A stretch of DNA of 64,000 nt from Populus alba (GCF_005239225.2 NC_133288.1:9244169-9308168), one strand, 5' to 3'; shown: positions 1 to 12,440, numbered from the stretch's first letter. Translations and numbers: made by a program. The notes: generated by a model from the letters alone, not told the origin.

Positions 1-253
1 CTCTTCCACTAGCAGACGCATCTCTGTAGTAAACTGGCACCTGAAGATATAGCCAAAGCCAGAAAAAAAATAAAAAAATAAAAAACTCCACCTCAGACAA
101 GCTCCATATAAAAAAATAGAAGTGCTATATCAAATAAGCCAGTACCTTTTTCAAGGTGATTCTTTCTGGTGCAATGAGAGTGGTTCTTGAAGAAAGAGAG
201 GTAGACTTGGGAGAGGAAGGAAAGGAGACTGCAGCAGTTACTGCAGCTGCCAT
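1..253 (-). CDS. N-terminus of a plastid-targeted protein (partial, runs off the window)
   Basis: The ATG is at 253. Exon 1 (253-146) encodes 36 residues, MAAAVTAAVSFPSSPKS and onward, rich in Ala, Ser and Thr with few acidic residues, which is a typical chloroplast transit peptide. It ends AAG|GTACTGG, followed by a short T-rich intron and an acceptor CTTCAG. Exon 2 (40-1) continues in phase as V-P-V-Y-Y-R-D-A-S-A-S-G-R and then leaves the window. The rest of the protein lies to the left. I do not recognise the family from these 49 residues. A small thylakoid or plastid-ribosome protein is possible, but that is a guess. Targeting is inferred from composition; the splice sites are seen directly. 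Confidence 0.6.
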
Positions 254-800
254 GGTTGTGATGATGATGAGGCTAAAGAAAGAAGAGGTAAAAAGAAGAA
301 GAGAAAAGAGGGCGAAGTTTTATTAGTGACAGAAGAGTGTAAGTAGTACTGATCTTCTTGTTTTCTAGGCTGGTAATGGATTATGGGATGAATGGATGAT
401 ATTTGGAAGCAAATGCAGTGGTTGAAGTGAGGATAAGTGTTCCGTGTAATGAATGACTCTCATTCCCTCCAACGATCCTTTGTACTCTTCCTGCATGCCA
501 CTTGTCCTGTTTTGACCTTTTGATTTACAACACCACCGGAAAATGTTTCTGTGCCCATGGAGGGCCCAAGATGTGTAGGCCTTGAGGCCTCCCAACAAAG
601 TGAAAATAAATGGATTCTGTTGCTGATGGGCTTACCACAACTTTCAGATGTGAGCCCATAGAAGGGTTCAAGATGTGAAGGCCTGCGGTGGTTTGGAAAG
701 GGAGAAATTCACTGTGTCTATGGACCATGGAGTGCAATGGTACTCTGATAGCTAACAGCTGCTTGGCTTAGTGGCAGCAATTTTCTATCTTCTCATTTGA
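254..800. promoter_or_regulatory. Upstream region of the plastid-targeted gene
   Basis: This region is less AT-rich than the DNA further right. It contains several GGGCCC, TGGGCT and AGCCCA hexamers (near 561, 627 and 652) that resemble plant site II (TCP-bound) elements, which are common upstream of nuclear genes for plastid and ribosomal proteins. I see no clear TATA box. Short open frames here look random. The regulatory role is inferred from motif type and position. Confidence 0.3.
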
Positions 801-3800
801 TTCTTGCGTTTGATCACTGATGATGTGGTCTCCTTTGAGGAGGAGATGTCATAAGTTTCAGACTCGACTCTATGGGTATTGTAGAGATTTCGTTAAATAC
901 GTTATGTGAGGGCATTGGAGATGTATAATTTGTTCTGTTAGCAAAACTGTTTTTCATTATCTCAATACATGTTAAATGGATATTGAATCATGAATATATC
1001 CACTAAAGATTCAAAACTTGCAAATAGGTTTATCTTTACTGTTTGAGGAGTTTTAATCTCTTAGTAATCCTTTAAATAAATATGCATATCCATATCCTGA
1101 AAGAATATGAGTTTATGGCTTTAGACGAAACTAAAAAAAGAAGCAGAGTGGCTTTCTAATTTTTTTTTTTTTATTAATCAGGTCATATCAGATCAACCCC
1201 CACACAATTAATTTTTTGTACTAGAAAACACGTTAGTATTATTAGAATATTATTTTTTTAACGTTTAAAAAAATTAAGTTTACTCACAATATAGCGAGCC
1301 AATGATCTAGTCATTAACTACTTTGTCTTGCCAAATCAATTTGGATAAATATGTTGACTCTTGTGTTATAATATTTAAGGCACATTGAATTAAATTAAAA
1401 TTTAAAAATAAATTTAAAAGGTTGGGTGATTTTATTGTGCATCCCTCTTACAAAATATTATTCACTAGAACAGTACTTTGTACTTTTTTTAGTCCTTTAA
1501 TTTTTTTTTTTCAATTGCTTCCTTTTAAAATTGATTATAGAGGAATTTTAGACTCTTAATTTATTTTGAATAGCTTTCTATAAATCTCTTGAGGGGTCAA
1601 AAGGATGTTTTGGAGTTGAATTAATGTTTGATTTAGTAATGTGGAGTTTGTGTTTTTTTGTTAAAAATTTGAATATTTGAGTATCAAATTCAATAATAAA
1701 ACAAATATATAGCCCTTTTTCTAGCTACTATGTTCTCAACACCTCTTCTAGAAACATTGTGATATAATTTTTTTAAAAAGATATTATTTAGTTATTATTT
1801 TGTTAAATATCATTCAATCAATGTTTTGTAGTGATATTATAACAGACTTCTTAAAACAACATAGGCACAAGTTCTTTCTGTATGCAACTAGCCATGATTA
1901 TATTATTTTTTAATTTTATTAAATTGCTTTTTTCAAACACAACTATTTGTGCTATTATATAATTAAATAACGAATTATTTCAAAAAATGATGTTCGATTA
2001 AATTTGAATTTTTTTAATGTTTATTAATGTATATGATTATCTATCTAATGTCCGTATCAAATCTTAAATTTATAATTAATAATTTTTCTTTATGCTAAGA
2101 ATATATTTGTGATGTTAGCATATTATTTTCTAGCCATTGAAAACAAAAAAAAAAAACCCTTTTATTCCAAGTTGCAGCGTCCTGTGGATTAGCTCAACCA
2201 GTCCTTTTCTAACATCTTTGTTGTGCCCAAGTTGATTAAAAAATGTGAGATTTGGTCTTGTTCATGACAAGTTCCAATGCAAAAACTACCTGTCAAGCAT
2301 TTATAACACGAATACGGGAAATTGGGAATATTTATGGTATGCTGTCAGCAGATTGGTTGAACTGTCCTTTTCTTTATATTTTTGAAAAGTTTTGAATTTT
2401 TTTTTAATCATTTTAATATATTTTTTAAAAAAAACTTTTAAAAATAATATTTATCATAATAAAAAAAAACATGCTCATATTTGTTTTTATATTTTTATTG
2501 AAACTTCGTGTCATGCTCGATTGGTGGTAACCTAGACCAGAGGCAGAAGTACTGGATACCCAGAAACAATGTGGCCCCTGTAAAGGATTTTTATCACTAG
2601 CCGTCTCGATACATTTTAAGGTTTTCTTAAATAACATGAAAAATATAATAAGACAAGGAGTTCAGATTGAGGTGAATAATTTATTGAAGAAAATCTAGCC
2701 CAGAACATAGTGACAAGTGAATGAATTTATTGGGAGATAAAGGCAAAAGACGAATATATTGGTTCCTGAATATACATGCATCCAATGAAAATAGTAAATC
2801 TAAAATAATATTTGGGAGTTTTTAAGATCTTGTTAAATAAATTCTAGAGTTGTTTTTAGAGATTTATTATCTGAAAATCTGATATTATGCAGTTTTAAAT
2901 AATTTTTTAAAGGCTGAGTTGTCGCAAACTATAAGTCATCAAATTATTTGACTTCCAACAATAATGCACACGAATCATCAATGAAAAATCTCCTAAAATT
3001 CCTATTTAGAAATAGAGGAATTGATATGCCTAGAGTGTTAGCTCTTTATTTTGTGACTTACGTAGTTTTTTTTGTCTAACAGACAACTATTTTAAAAAAT
3101 AAGATGCATATTTTTATATTTATAGAAAATTCTAAAAACTCTATAAATGGAAAAATATATTTATTTGCCCCTTAAATAATATTCATATATTATTTAAGGA
3201 TAATTTTAAAAATTTAATCAATCAAGTCTCTACTTGATTATTCCAGGACTAGAATTATAATCCTTGAATTAAACACATTCTAGTGCTTAATTTTTAAAAT
3301 TATTTTCAATCAAGTCACACTTAATTAATTATCTCAGTTTAATTTCTAACTATTGGTTCTTAATGTGTGTGACCCATTAGGTTTTTAATATGTTGGTCTA
3401 AATATAAATTATAATTCTAAATAAATAGAATTAAATAAATTAAACAATTTAATTTATTATCAATTTAATAATTGATTAATTTATATTTAAAGATCAAGTG
3501 CACTGTCTAACAACATGTCATGATTCCCCAAATATTATGAAAGTTATAAATAGTTTGACTTAATCTTTTAGTGACCAGTTTCTTGATGTAATTATTATCT
3601 CTTCATCAATAATGTTTTAATTTAGATATTTTAGCATGAAGTTTACATGTCATGTCAACTCATATTTGTTCGTAACATTATAGTCATTGATCATTTGAAT
3701 ATGATTTAAAACTCTTTTCAAATCTCATTCCACCTTACGCAAGGATTTAATAATCAATAGTATTTGAAAACATGTTGAACATTTTTTCCAATTCATTTAT

Positions 3801-4171
3801 AGTGATAAATAATCTCTTGATCACTCAAATACCTATATATAGTTGTCTACTCATTTGTTATATTTACCATAATGTGTAACAAGATCAAAACATAACATTC
3901 CCTATATCAGATAACTTGGTGATTTCAAGTCTAAAGATCACTTATATAGAGTTTTTATACAAGTCAGTTCAATGTACATGTCTTATGACAATCACCCACA
4001 TATTAGTTATAGGTATTTCCTATACCTCGGCTTATAAAAACAACCGTTACCTTTCATACAAAAAAAGAACATAATATGTATCAGTTTGTATAGCTCTATT
4101 GAATGTCCAGCTTTTAAAAGAGCATCGATCAAGAATATTTTAGAAATAATACTTTGATGCAATAATATTCC

Positions 4172-4202
<31 letters not shown>

Positions 4203-5153
4203 ATGTAACCAACTGACTTAAGGTAAGTTAAACTAAGAGAAATTAACTGTAATTATCATGGTAATTTGGTGGAAATGAGTAGCAGAGTGAACTAGTTCAT
4301 TTCTCAACTGGGTTTCAAGAATTAAATGCTAATGTCACATTACTTTTCTCATACGTTGAACAATAAACAGCCTGTAAAAATAGAAAATCAGTTGAGCAAT
4401 CACATGACAGAAGCAGATATCTGTGTATAATTTATATAGTAGCTTGTTTGAAATTGTCCAAGCCACGAGGTTGAATAATTCTTCTAAGTAGGACAAAAAC
4501 CAGAGTAAAAATCTCAGGTCAATAAAACCACACCGAGTTCACTTTCTGATCAATTTCTTAAGTCATTTCCCCGCCTTCTACTCGTATCCTAACCATTTTA
4601 GACATGTTTTCCCCACCCTGTCTCCTTTTATGGCAATTCCAACTAAGCTGCTTTATCACCAGCATGCCAATAATTCCATCAATCATCAATTTTTTTTTTT
4701 TTATTTTTTAAGAAAATGAACAAATTTGCTGCAAACAGCAGAACGGAATGTGGCCGGTCATTATAGAGAAGAGAATCATAACAAGGCCGAATCCCAAGAA
4801 CAGGATCGACTGCCAGCGAGAATGCGCACACAACAACTATGCTTAGGCAGCAGTGAATTATCTGAAGCGTTTCAATAATAAAACCAAAACAATGGTGGAA
4901 ACGCGAATAGACAGTGAAGAACCACGATAACATAAATTCATCTGGGATCTGCTGGCCTTGAGATTAACCATGAACATGAATATAAATATTGAATAATGGG
5001 TGTTAACAAATGAAGATAACACATAATAAAGCAATAGCAGCTTTGTAAAAGAACGAGATGCAGCTACCATTTATGTACACTCCATTGCAAAGATAGAACA
5101 TAAATAAGAGAAAAATCAATGCAGCAACAAACTACGTTAAACATTAATATGAA
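801..5153. other. AT-rich intergenic DNA, no gene seen
   Basis: Both strands are full of stops. Parts such as 1740-1800 and 2380-2480 resemble halves of the AT-rich MITE-like units found elsewhere in the window. The stretch 3180-4170 has a different, more even composition and may be an old retrotransposon relic, but I see no coding motif in it. The last ~150 bp before 5154 should hold the 3' UTR of the ARO gene. Confidence 0.5.
4172..4199. repeat. (AT)n microsatellite
   Basis: About 14 uninterrupted AT units, flanked by unique sequence. Confidence 0.9.
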
Positions 5154-7130
5154 TCAATGGAATCCCCTTGAACCTCTGGATTGATAAAGCTCCAATCTAC
5201 TTTTAGCCTCTGGCAACAATGCTTCCAATTTTTCGTCTTGAACCATGTGAGATTGCTTGGATGACCATTCTAGGACATTGAGCACCTCTGCCCGAGCAAG
5301 CTCCTCGCTATCCGGGACATGAAGTGCAATATAGCATAGGAGAGGCAATGCTGAGAGCTGAACAATTTGTTCATTAAAGTAAACAAGCTGGATTAAGTGC
5401 TTCGCCCCTCCAGCACTTATAATGGCCTTGCAGTGGTCGAGGTGGAGGTAGTTTTCTTTGCAGGCAAACTTTGTCAGGGCAATTGCAGCCTCCATAGAGA
5501 TCTCTGCTTCTCTCTCGTCAAGAAGTCTAACCAATGGGCAGATCATCCTTGTCTCTGTTGCTCGAAATGTCCTTGCCAAATTCCCAATAGCTCTGATGCA
5601 AGGAATGAGGAGTACAGAGTCAGCTTTTTCAATAACCTTCAACATTTGATCAATAACAGCTTTGCAAGCCGGTGAATTAGGCTTGAACGCTGATCTTCTC
5701 AAATCAGCATCTTTCTCTGCAACCGCTGTGATTTCCATCAAAGCCATGGCACAATTGTATTGAACATCTTCACGTCCCTTCTCTAATAACACCGCAAAAC
5801 ACAAGAGCGCTCTAGATTCAGTTATGCTGCGGCAAATTGGAGAGTTTCCCTTGGCAAGATGCCAAAGTGCACTCGCTGCCATTGCCTTCATATTGGCCTT
5901 CGTGGCAGGATCTTCAAGCTCCCTCCCCTTAACACTAACCCCGGAAATTGAATGATTATGCTGATGATGGGGCTGATAATTTTGCTTCAAATTGTTGCTA
6001 CCATTACTCTTGGCAAAGTTTACATTAGCACCATTAGAATTGGCCCCTGGCTTTTGTAGAGGCCGCTTCATCGCAGCATTCATTGCCATAGTATTGGTGA
6101 CCACAGTATGCAATTGATTCGGGCTCTTATCCTGCGTCGGATAAGGAATTCGACTTTGATCCTCATCAACTACTTGCTTATTTACATCATGAGTAACATT
6201 CGAATTATTGCTAGCAATAACAAGAGCATGGATTGAAGTAGCCTTACTAACTATAGCATACTTACTATGCTCTTGAACCGTCTCGAACGCAATATGACCC
6301 ACCAGCAACCGGATTATATTATGCTGAGCAAAAAGATCTTGACATTTAGGATAATTAGCAGCAAACTCCGACACAGCCCAAGCGACAACAACCTGGACCT
6401 TCATAGGACCTTCTTTGAGTATTTTCGCAAACACTGAACAAACACCAACAACAATCATATGCTCCACGCTTTCCGGGTCACGACCCAACAACCCAATTGC
6501 TCTTGCAGCATTCTCTTGACCTTCCAACTTCCCTTCTTTCACCAACTTTAACAAAGGAGGAACTCCACCCTCTTCGATAATCAACTTCCCATACCGATCG
6601 TTGTCTCTAGCAAGCGAAACAAGGGAAGCAGCAGCATCAGATCTATCGTCAACAGACCCAGTATAAAGAATTGCAATCTGCTCCCATATCAAACACAAAA
6701 TTGGCTCATTTGCAGCAATAGGAGGGAGCCCCAAGTACTCATCATCACGATCATCAGCTGATGCAGACACACGCAACAGCCAAGACACATCTCCAATAGA
6801 ATTCTCCAACTGAGAGCCCATTTTCCGAAAAGCAGCCGCAGGAATGATGGTAAAAACACGTTTCATCAGTCCATTCGCTCGGCATTTGATAACGAGAATC
6901 AAGGCCTTGTCAAGAACTTGTACAGTATCCTCTATGATTCTGCGTGCGGGGCGCTCATAGAGATCAGAACTAGCTCTTGCTGCTTGACGAAGAAGGGTTG
7001 CTAATTTTTCAGTCTTGGATTTGAGTTCTCCACATTCTTGCTTAAAAGAACTAGCCTCGTCAGCGACTTTGATCACTTGGTCAGCTAACTGGATTGGTTT
7101 TGCCAAGATTTGCTTCACTAAGTCCGCCAT
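5154..7130 (-). CDS. ARO: ARMADILLO-REPEAT-ONLY (ARO) protein, 658 aa, single exon
   Basis: This open frame is uninterrupted and has no intron. The protein starts MADLVKQILAKPIQLADQ and closely matches the plant ARO family (Arabidopsis ARO1-4). Residues 1-125 form the conserved alpha-helical N-terminal region. ARM repeats span about residues 150-310 (I-W-E-Q-I, E-E-G-G-V-P-P-L-L, N-A-A-R-A-I-G-L-L) and 410-640. An Asn/His-rich linker of low conservation (about 312-405, including H-H-Q-H-N-H) separates the two ARM blocks. In Arabidopsis these proteins act in pollen-tube and root-hair tip growth with ROP GTPase and actin control; ARO1 is pollen-enriched and ARO2-4 vegetative. Which member this is cannot be told here. 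The start is the ATG at 7130, in a strong context (CCC ATG GCG). A GTG two codons upstream lengthens the frame but is not a plausible plant start. Confidence 0.93.
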   Translation of the reverse strand: MADLVKQILAKPIQLADQVIKVADEASSFKQECGELKSKTEKLATLLRQAARASSDLYERPARRIIEDTVQVLDKALILVIKCRANGLMKRVFTIIPAAAFRKMGSQLENSIGDVSWLLRVSASADDRDDEYLGLPPIAANEPILCLIWEQIAILYTGSVDDRSDAAASLVSLARDNDRYGKLIIEEGGVPPLLKLVKEGKLEGQENAARAIGLLGRDPESVEHMIVVGVCSVFAKILKEGPMKVQVVVAWAVSEFAANYPKCQDLFAQHNIIRLLVGHIAFETVQEHSKYAIVSKATSIHALVIASNNSNVTHDVNKQVVDEDQSRIPYPTQDKSPNQLHTVVTNTMAMNAAMKRPLQKPGANSNGANVNFAKSNGSNNLKQNYQPHHQHNHSISGVSVKGRELEDPATKANMKAMAASALWHLAKGNSPICRSITESRALLCFAVLLEKGREDVQYNCAMALMEITAVAEKDADLRRSAFKPNSPACKAVIDQMLKVIEKADSVLLIPCIRAIGNLARTFRATETRMICPLVRLLDEREAEISMEAAIALTKFACKENYLHLDHCKAIISAGGAKHLIQLVYFNEQIVQLSALPLLCYIALHVPDSEELARAEVLNVLEWSSKQSHMVQDEKLEALLPEAKSRLELYQSRGSRGFH

Positions 7131-7545
7131 GGGCACGGCGGACTAATAAAACAAACACAAATCTGAACCTATCAAGAAAACTGCGAAAAACTACGGAAGA
7201 CTCCCTAGTACAAATCTAATCTCCCCAACAGACAAATAAAGAGAGACACAACACCCCCACACAATCTTTGATCAAATCAAGAAAGCTAAAGCAATCTTGA
7301 AGTGAAAAAAACGAAAAGAAAAGGAAGGAAAGCAAGAGAAACACCCCCACAAACACAAAATATTTGTTGAACTAGATCAAGGAAGAGAGAGAGAAGGAGA
7401 GGAGTATGATTGGCTTGATTGAAGGAGATGATAGAGGGAAAGACAGGTTTGTGAGCTGTAGAATTGAGGAAGAGAGTCCAGACTTGTTTAATGGTGGACG
7501 GGTTTTACAAGGTCAAACGCGTTTTTCCTTTCTCGCCCTCTTCTT

Positions 7546-7554
7546 CCTTTTATA
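7546..7554 (-). promoter_or_regulatory. TATA box of the ARO gene
   Basis: TATAAAAGG on the minus strand, about 415 bp upstream of the ARO ATG. If used, it predicts transcription starting near 7515-7520 and a 5' UTR of about 390 nt, which contains GA-rich stretches. The match is seen; its use is inferred. Confidence 0.55.
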
Positions 7555-7559
7555 CAAAC

Positions 7560-8719
7560 GACACCACCCCCCAGCCATCCATGGTAATGTTTATTTTTAT
7601 TTTTTAAAAATATTTTTCCAAACAATTAAATTTTTTTATTTTTTATATGCTTTAAATTAATATATTTTTAATTTTTTTAAATTATTTTAATGTGTTAATA
7701 TAAAAAAAATATTATTTTAATTTATTCCCAAGTAAAAAAACTTTAAAAAATAAATCATAACTACATTTTTAAACCACTTTAGAACATGTTTGAGAACGTG
7801 GTGCAAGCCGCGTTCACATCAATTTTAAAAATGTTTTTTTTTTATTAAAATTGAGTGTGGTTTGTACTTTTTGGATCGTTTTGATGTGCTGATATCAAAA
7901 TAATTTTTTAAAAATAAAAAAACATCATTAGCATGCATTTTGGTACGAAAAATTATTTAAAAAAGCAACCGCTACCACACTGCCAAACACGCTCTTATTT
8001 GTCTTTTTTCTTTTTTTTTTCTTTTTAAATGAAACACAATAGTTGGTATTTTGAAAAGGAAATTTATCTTAACATATTGAGGATATACATTTTGATAGGT
8101 AAATAGTTTTGGATTTTTTCGGAAAAATATTGAAGTCATCATCTAGGAAATCAATCCTAATTCACCTGGTGATTGAAGAGGTTTGACTTCTTGAGTTTTT
8201 ATCTTTATATCAATACTTGGAAAAATAACGTGAGATGTTTTTTTTTTTAGAAAAAAATACTTAGTAAGTTAATTTAAATATAATGCTCTTCTTTGAAAAA
8301 AAAACAATCAATTTTAATATACAAAAATCATCCAAATAGCTCAAATTTTTAAAATAACAAAATTATTTGAGAGAAATTACTATGTATACTTGGATTCATA
8401 TTCCTCTTTCGTACAAAAAAAAATAAACACATAGGCAGAGTCCCCAAACAAAAAAATAAACCATAGCCTCTAAAATTTTAGTAGTTTAACTAGATTATTT
8501 ACCTTTGCTCTGTTGTGATGAGTCAGATAAAAAAAATTTATCATAAAAAAATATTTAATCATTGTTAGTGTATTTCAGTAGAGAAAATTTAAACCACGTG
8601 AATTCAACATAATTTAAACTTGGTAGTTAAAGACAACTTTAATAAGCAATAAAATATAGTTTAACTAAAACAATTCAAAGATAATTTTTTTTAAGATGAT
8701 ATTTTTTTAAAAACAAATA
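7560..8719. other. Intergenic DNA with MITE-like AT-rich pieces
   Basis: No coding sequence was found. The stretch 7590-7760 is a run of T/A-rich sequence with the phrase 'tattttaatgtgttaatat' that recurs in many places in the window. It is followed by the palindromic element at 7782-7994 and then by unremarkable AT-rich DNA. Confidence 0.5.
7782..7994. mobile_element. MITE-like palindromic element, ~213 bp
   Basis: The left end (gaacatgtttgagaacgtgg) and the reverse complement of the right end (gagcgtgtttggcagtgtgg) align without gaps, with about 20 of the first 34 positions identical. The interior is AT-rich and contains 'ttttgatgtgctgatatcaaaataa', shared with related pieces near 20492, 26100, 47100, 47730 and 63700. 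There is no coding capacity. The ends resemble hAT-type non-autonomous elements, but I could not define a clean 8-bp target duplication, so the superfamily is uncertain. Confidence 0.6.
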
Positions 8720-10620
8720 TAATGGATCAATTAGAGTTAACATGTCAATTTGTAATTGGGATCATGAGACCATGCTAATCTTATATAAATCAAATTATAA
8801 AACTCAATTCTCAATCAACTGAATGTTAAAAGATAAAATAAAATAAATAAACCCTAGTTTACATGTCAAACTAACAACCTACATCATGATACCAGATAAC
8901 CCTATATAAAATAAATCAAAATAAATTTTAAAGACTAATTCTCAATTAACCAAATGTTGAATGATGAAACTAAGAAGAAATTAATTAAAAAAATAAACAA
9001 AAAAGACTCGAGTTAACTAAGATTAATCCGTCAAACACATAACCCGGGTTATGAAATTAAGATAACCTAATAGAAAGTAAATAAAAAAAATAACCCAAGT
9101 CAATCTAGGTTAAAATACCAAACTCGCGACTTGAGTCATGAAATTGGAATAACTCTATAGAAAATAAATTGAAACAAATCATGAAACTCAAATACCAAAA
9201 AAAATCATAAAGCTTAATTCATAATAAACTCAATGTTGAATGATGATATTGGAAAAAAAATGCTAGTTAAAAAAAAACTCTAGTCAACTAGGTTAACTCG
9301 TCAGACCCACAACACAAGTTGGGAAACTGAGATAATAATATAGAAAAGCAAACACAATAAATCATAAAAACCCAATCTTTAGTAAATTAAATGTTAAATG
9401 ATGAAAATAAAAAAAAATTCTATTACAATGAATAATATTTTTGTGGGGTGGTGCAAAGTAAAAGCACCACCTCTTTTAGTTTTTTATTAATTTTTATTTT
9501 ATCAAATAATTATCTATGTCAATAAAAGGTAAAAGAACCCATAAATAAAAACAAATTAAATCAAACTATGAAGCTCAACTATAAAATAATTTAAAGTTGA
9601 ATGATGAAACTAAAAAATAAATAAATAAAAAAAGATCTGGGTCAACCTGTATTAACCTGTTAACCCTGCGATTATGAGTACATGATTAAGATAACCCTAT
9701 AGAAAGGAAAGGGAAAAAAAAGAGAGAGAACGAAGACCAATACAAAAAAAAAAAATTAAAGGATGAAATTAAAAATAATTTGAAAAAATAACCTAAAAAA
9801 ACAATGTCAACTCATGTTAACCTTTGAAACTTGTGACCTTGATCATAAGCTAGAGACTTATTGTGTATAAGGAAAACCCGAACAAACAACGAAGAAAAAC
9901 TCTCAATAAAAAAATGTTGAGGTATGAAACTCTTAAAATAATTCTAAAAAAATAACCAACAGAAAAAAAATAAAGATCGAGTCAACCTATGAGAATATGA
10001 TTGGGATAACTCAATAGAAAGTAAAGTGAGAAAAAAAGCACAGATCAACTCTTAAAATAATAAATATTGAATGATGAAATTAAAAATATATATTAAAAAA
10101 GGACATTAAACAAACCAAAGCCAATTAGTTTTATCCTTTGAAACTCGTGATTGTGGTCATGAAGCTGAGACTGAACACATAGAAGACAAATCCAAAAAAA
10201 TAACAAAACAAAATTCTTCATAAAAAATATTGAGGCATGAAATTGAAAAAAAAATTAATTTAAACAAAAATAAAAAAATCCAAATCAACCCGGGTTAACT
10301 CATCGACCTCGTGACCATAGACATAAAATTTGGATAATCTTATAGAAAAAAAAACACAAAGATCAATTCCAAAAAAAAATCAAATGTTAAATGATGAAAT
10401 TGAAAAAAAAATAATTTTATAAAAAGACCTAAAAAAAATCAAATTCAAACCGTATTAACCTTCAAAACCTGTGGCCTAATAACAAAATGTCAAGGGATAA
10501 AATTTTAAAACATATAATAAAATAAATATCCAAAACAAAATAAATATCAATAAATATAATGAGGTCAAATTTAATATAAAAAAATTGAAATTAAATAATG
10601 AAGAATGAAATTGAAACATA
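8720..10620. repeat. Degenerate tandem array, period about 150-180 bp
   Basis: The array has about 11 diverged units. Each carries, in order, a 'gttaac...gtcaa' block, a 'cgtgac..cat' block, 'gataac..tatagaaa', an A-rich stretch and 'aaatgttgaatgatgaaa'. The 'gataac/tatagaaa' landmark falls near 8778, 8895, 9061, 9149, 9331, 9690, 9856, 10005, 10172 and 10333. Most spacings are 149-182 bp, or a multiple. Reverse-strand relatives occur at 23690-24060 and 41340-41720. There is no coding capacity. This resembles an old satellite or internal tandem region of a Salicaceae element. Confidence 0.7.
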
Positions 10621-11322
10621 ATTTAACTAGTGAAAGGATATAAAAGATTACAATTGCTTTTTATTTTAGTCCTGTGAGCCACTCCTATTTTTTCTATTTT
10701 TTTCTTTTGCATGGAAATAATAAAAAAAAACCTCATGCACCATGTTAAAGGTATAGTTAAATGAAAAAAGTTTTTTGTTAAAAAAGTAAATTGTTTAATT
10801 TGGAGAAGGTGCATGATCTAGATCACCAATATGCCTGGTTTGTTCGAGGCTAAAAAATAAATAATTTTAATTTTAATTTGTTAGAAATCGAGTTTCTTAA
10901 TTTATTTCAGTTATAGAAATAATTTTTGATATATATTAATTAGATGTATGTATATTCTTTTGTTTAAATTTTTTTATGTTAAAAAAGGTATGAGACACTG
11001 TCATATTCAATTTTTTGGTTGGATTCTTTTTTATGTGACCAATGGCGAATTGCTGGTCAAATAGTTAGCTTTTTTAATTTCTTTGTAGAAGCTCATCATT
11101 GCAAGAATAAATACCTACAATCATATTAGATTTTTACTGGTTTACAAGGACTCAAAACACTGCAACTCGAATAAAAACAAATTGTTGGATATTATTATTA
11201 AACCTAGCTAACAATTTAAATAGCCCGAACTTTCTAGAGCTAGGCATTATTAGACCGCGGGCTCAGTCAGCCCGCACACCCAATAAGGCTTGTTCTTCCT
11301 TTTCCTATCCTGTTCAAATATT
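10621..11322. other. Intergenic DNA, nothing recognised
   Basis: AT-rich. A small patch at 11220-11290 is more GC-rich but has no gene signature. It ends at the target duplication of the SINE. Confidence 0.4.
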
Positions 11323-11515
11323 TTTTTTTTTTTTGAATTCGAAGAAACCCACCTCTTGAAAAGCGTATCTTTATGGGTCCAGATGAATGAGTAAAACCCC
11401 GACTGTTCCAGGCTCTTACAAGAGATGCACGTCCTGACTCGAACTCAAGACCTGCTGTGAAGATTTCAAATCCTTTACTACCACGCTACGCTCCTTGGTA
11501 CCCTGTTCAAATATT
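11309..11515 (-). mobile_element. tRNA-derived SINE with perfect 14-bp target site duplication
   Basis: The body (11501 to about 11323, minus strand) starts TACCAAGGAGCGTAGCGTGG and contains the pol III B-box match GTTCGAGTC. It ends in a run of about 14 A (read on the minus strand; T-run at 11321-11334). CCTGTTCAAATATT occurs exactly at 11309-11322 and again at 11502-11515, flanking the element. The direct repeats and A-tail are the hallmark of target-primed retroposition. A diverged relative lies at 19640-19828. There is no open frame, and movement would depend on a LINE. The exact duplication suggests a fairly young insertion. Confidence 0.85.
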
Positions 11516-11880
11516 GAAATAATTGAAAGAATCAATTTTAGCTATTTAAACATTATTTTGGAGAAAGACCCTTTCCTTTCACTTTTTGAGAACATGATAG
11601 CAGGCATAAAATACGTGGGCTTGTCAAAGGAGCTGGCTCGTGCCCTTTTCTTTTTTGTTTTTTTCCCACCTAGAAAAGCTTGGCAATCCCTAAAGAATAA
11701 AAAAGAATGGGTCCTATTCTCAGTTCGATTCTTATGTTTTTTGTTAATTTATTTCTTTCGGAGAGAGGACTCGAAGATATGAGTTGGCAACTTCATGGTC
11801 TGCTGCTGCTTTGTGCTTCTCACGAACCTACACTGATTTTCCACAATTCTGTGCGTAGGAGACAGTTTCTTTCTTTCTTT

Positions 11881-11915
<35 letters not shown>

Positions 11916-12440
11916 GGGGAAAAAACCCATTAATCATCTTGACGTAGTTGTGTATTTGTGCATAAATATGTATAGAAATCGAGCTCTACAAGTGATCTGT
12001 ATTATATAAGAAGGAAACATCGTAATCGAAGAGCTGTGCTTCTATTACTCGAAGGGGGCATACGAAATTTGATAATTATTCTTCGCCAAACATTACCTGC
12101 ACTAAAAACAACACTTCTACCTCGCTGAGAAATTTCCTCAAGAAAAATCAGGAATTTCGACAAACCATGCATGGTACTTGAAGGTTACCATTTAAGTAAA
12201 TACTTATCTTAATACATAAACAGATCATATATAAAAGTTAATGTTTTGCAAATGCCTATCGAATGAAAAAGATCGAACAATTTATCACAAGCGAGATATT
12301 TTTAGGCGTCATATTTAAGCTTTAATCGTCTTATTTTTTATATATATGTGCTTAGCAAATCTTCTTCTTGTTAAAAAGGACAACGATATTTTTTAGTTTC
12401 ATAGTTAAGGCAAGGAATGCATGTATTTTTACTGTAGATT
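11516..12440. other. Intergenic DNA with an AT microsatellite
   Basis: No gene seen. Several short open frames at 11495-12009 cross low-complexity DNA and match nothing I know. Confidence 0.4.
11884..11912. repeat. (TA)n microsatellite
   Basis: A run of about 14 TA units preceded by a short (TTTC)n stretch at 11866-11884. Confidence 0.85.

Noticed and set aside
3180..4170. Old LTR retrotransposon
   Set aside because: The composition is suggestive, but I found no LTR pair, primer site or coding motif.
7131..7136. Upstream extension of the ARO protein by Met-Pro through a GTG start
   Set aside because: The codon is GTG, not ATG. The next ATG (7130) has a strong plant context and gives the family's usual MADLVKQ start.
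9445..9474. Short hairpin (ggtggtgc / gcaccacc) as a regulatory RNA
   Set aside because: The 8-9 bp stem occurs inside a degenerate repeat array with no other sign of a functional RNA.
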